Assembly: GCA_025350885.1 (NCBI GenBank)
Contig: JANXXA010000535.1
Location: 1 to 13,375 of the forward strand
Source of the DNA: Phenylobacterium sp.
GTDB lineage: Bacteria > Pseudomonadota > Alphaproteobacteria > Caulobacterales > Caulobacteraceae
Reading direction: 5' to 3'
Length of the DNA stretch: 13,375 nt
Of the stretch, positions 12,790 through 13,375 are shown one piece after another. Numbering within the stretch: the stretch's first letter is position 1; the number at the start of each line of letters is the position of its first letter. The position numbers and the translations under genes are program-made. The notes beneath the pieces were generated by a model. The model searched no databases and had not been told where the DNA came from. It saw nothing but the letters and a program-made list of their open reading frames with translations.

Positions 12790-13375
12790 CTAAGCCCCGC
12801 TCATCTCCGCCGCCACGCGCCGGGCGGCGGCCTGGGGGTCGTTGGCGGCGGTGATCGGGCGGCCGCAGACGATGTGCGAGGCGCCGGCCTGCAGGGCGTC
12901 CAGCGGCGTCGCGGCGCGGGCCTGGTCGTTTTTCGCCGACCAGTCGGGGCGCACGCCGGGCGTCACCACCAGGAAGTCGCGCCCGCCGAGCGCGCGGGCC
13001 AGGGCGGCCTCGCGGGGACTGCAGACGACGCCGTCGCAGCCGGCGGCGATGGCCTGGTGGACGCGCCGCTCCACCAGGGCGCGGACGGTGTCGGGATAGC
13101 CGATCTCTGCCAGGTCGTCGTCCGACAGGCTGGTCAGCACGGTCACGGCCAGGATCTTCAGGCTGGAGGCGCCGCGGCCCCGCACCGCCGAGGCCATGAC
13201 CTGCGGCTCGGCGTGGACGGTAAGCAGGTCGCAGCCGGCGGCGCCCAGCACCGCGGCCGCCCGCTGAACGGTGGTTCCGATGTCGTGCAGCTTCCAGTCC
13301 AGGAACACCTGCTTGCCGGCCGCCTTCAGGTCCCGCGCCAGGGTCATGCCGTCGCCGGTCGCGAAGAGCTCGAGG
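12790..13375 (-). CDS. pyrF: Orotidine 5'-phosphate decarboxylase, partial (N-terminus beyond right edge)
   Basis: Catalyses the last step of UMP synthesis, OMP to UMP plus CO2, in the cytosol. The reading is open to the right edge, so the first part of the protein is missing; about 194 of a usual 230-240 residues are present. The diagnostic active-site block appears as FLDWKLHDIGTTV (family DxKxHDIP), with the catalytic Lys and Asp residues. Later come VTPGVRP and VCGRPITAANDP, the phosphate-binding end of the barrel. The Gly in HDIG replaces the more common Pro of HDIP. The visible edge residues LELFATGDG fit the family start region. The stop TAG is at 12790-12792. The gene is followed by the two repeat units and then the alpha-glucosidase on the same strand, with no pathway relation. 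Confidence 0.93.
   Translation of the reverse strand, partial: LELFATGDGMTLARDLKAAGKQVFLDWKLHDIGTTVQRAAAVLGAAGCDLLTVHAEPQVMASAVRGRGASSLKILAVTVLTSLSDDDLAEIGYPDTVRALVERRVHQAIAAGCDGVVCSPREAALARALGGRDFLVVTPGVRPDWSAKNDQARAATPLDALQAGASHIVCGRPITAANDPQAAARRVAAEMSGA

Noticed and set aside
1..13375. CRISPR array, insertion sequence, prophage or tRNA
   Set aside because: All gaps are short (none above 300 bases). No regularly spaced direct repeats, transposase or integrase genes, or cloverleaf-like sequences were seen.

Overview
The window looks like ordinary chromosome from a GC-rich alphaproteobacterium, most likely a member of the Caulobacteraceae (Caulobacter or Phenylobacterium type). The evidence is the strongly GC-rich third codon positions, the style of the CHASE3 hybrid histidine kinase (GGIAHDFNN phosphorylation box plus C-terminal receiver), the many unrelated one- or two-gene units, and short palindromic intergenic repeats of a kind I associate with that family. 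The genus is inferred, not shown. I see no prophage, insertion sequence, CRISPR array, tRNA or rRNA.

Layout, left to right. (1) The N-terminus of a secreted protein runs off the left edge on the minus strand (1-226). (2) mtgA, a peptidoglycan glycosyltransferase (363-1094, minus), is divergent from a nitroreductase (1187-1849, plus). The nitroreductase is followed by a CHASE3 hybrid sensor kinase (1907-3784) and a COG0523/CobW-type metal GTPase with a histidine-rich loop (3847-4914). (3) On the minus strand lie a 62-residue unknown protein (4921-5109) and a lone ExbD/TolR protein (5269-5712) with its own terminator. exbD is divergent from a WD40 beta-propeller protein (5824-6825, plus). (4) An alpha/beta hydrolase (6847-7656) and a VanY-like D,D-carboxypeptidase (7716-8648) lie on the minus strand. 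The carboxypeptidase is divergent, across only 38 bases, from a lipoprotein L,D-transpeptidase (8687-9844, plus). (5) A minus-strand run of Rieske oxygenase (9841-10950), GH13 alpha-glucosidase (11001-12620) and pyrF (12790-13375, cut by the right edge) closes the window. Palindromic repeat elements fill the two gaps in this run.

The recurring theme is the cell envelope: MtgA polymerises glycan strands, VanY trims D-Ala from stem peptides, the L,D-transpeptidase makes 3-3 type links or attaches proteins, and ExbD belongs to a proton-driven trans-envelope motor. The divergent VanY/L,D-transpeptidase pair is the clearest functional module, because one enzyme can produce the tetrapeptide donor that the other uses. 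The other genes (nitroreductase, hydrolase, Rieske oxygenase, alpha-glucosidase, pyrF) are metabolic and show no obvious common pathway.

I did not find a convincing new multi-gene system. The items most worth a second look are non-coding: two related palindromic elements facing each other between pyrF and the alpha-glucosidase, a second palindrome able to fold two ways upstream of the Rieske gene, an mtgA leader in which the ribosome-binding site pairs with the TTG start, and a hairpin-rich leader before the 62-residue gene.
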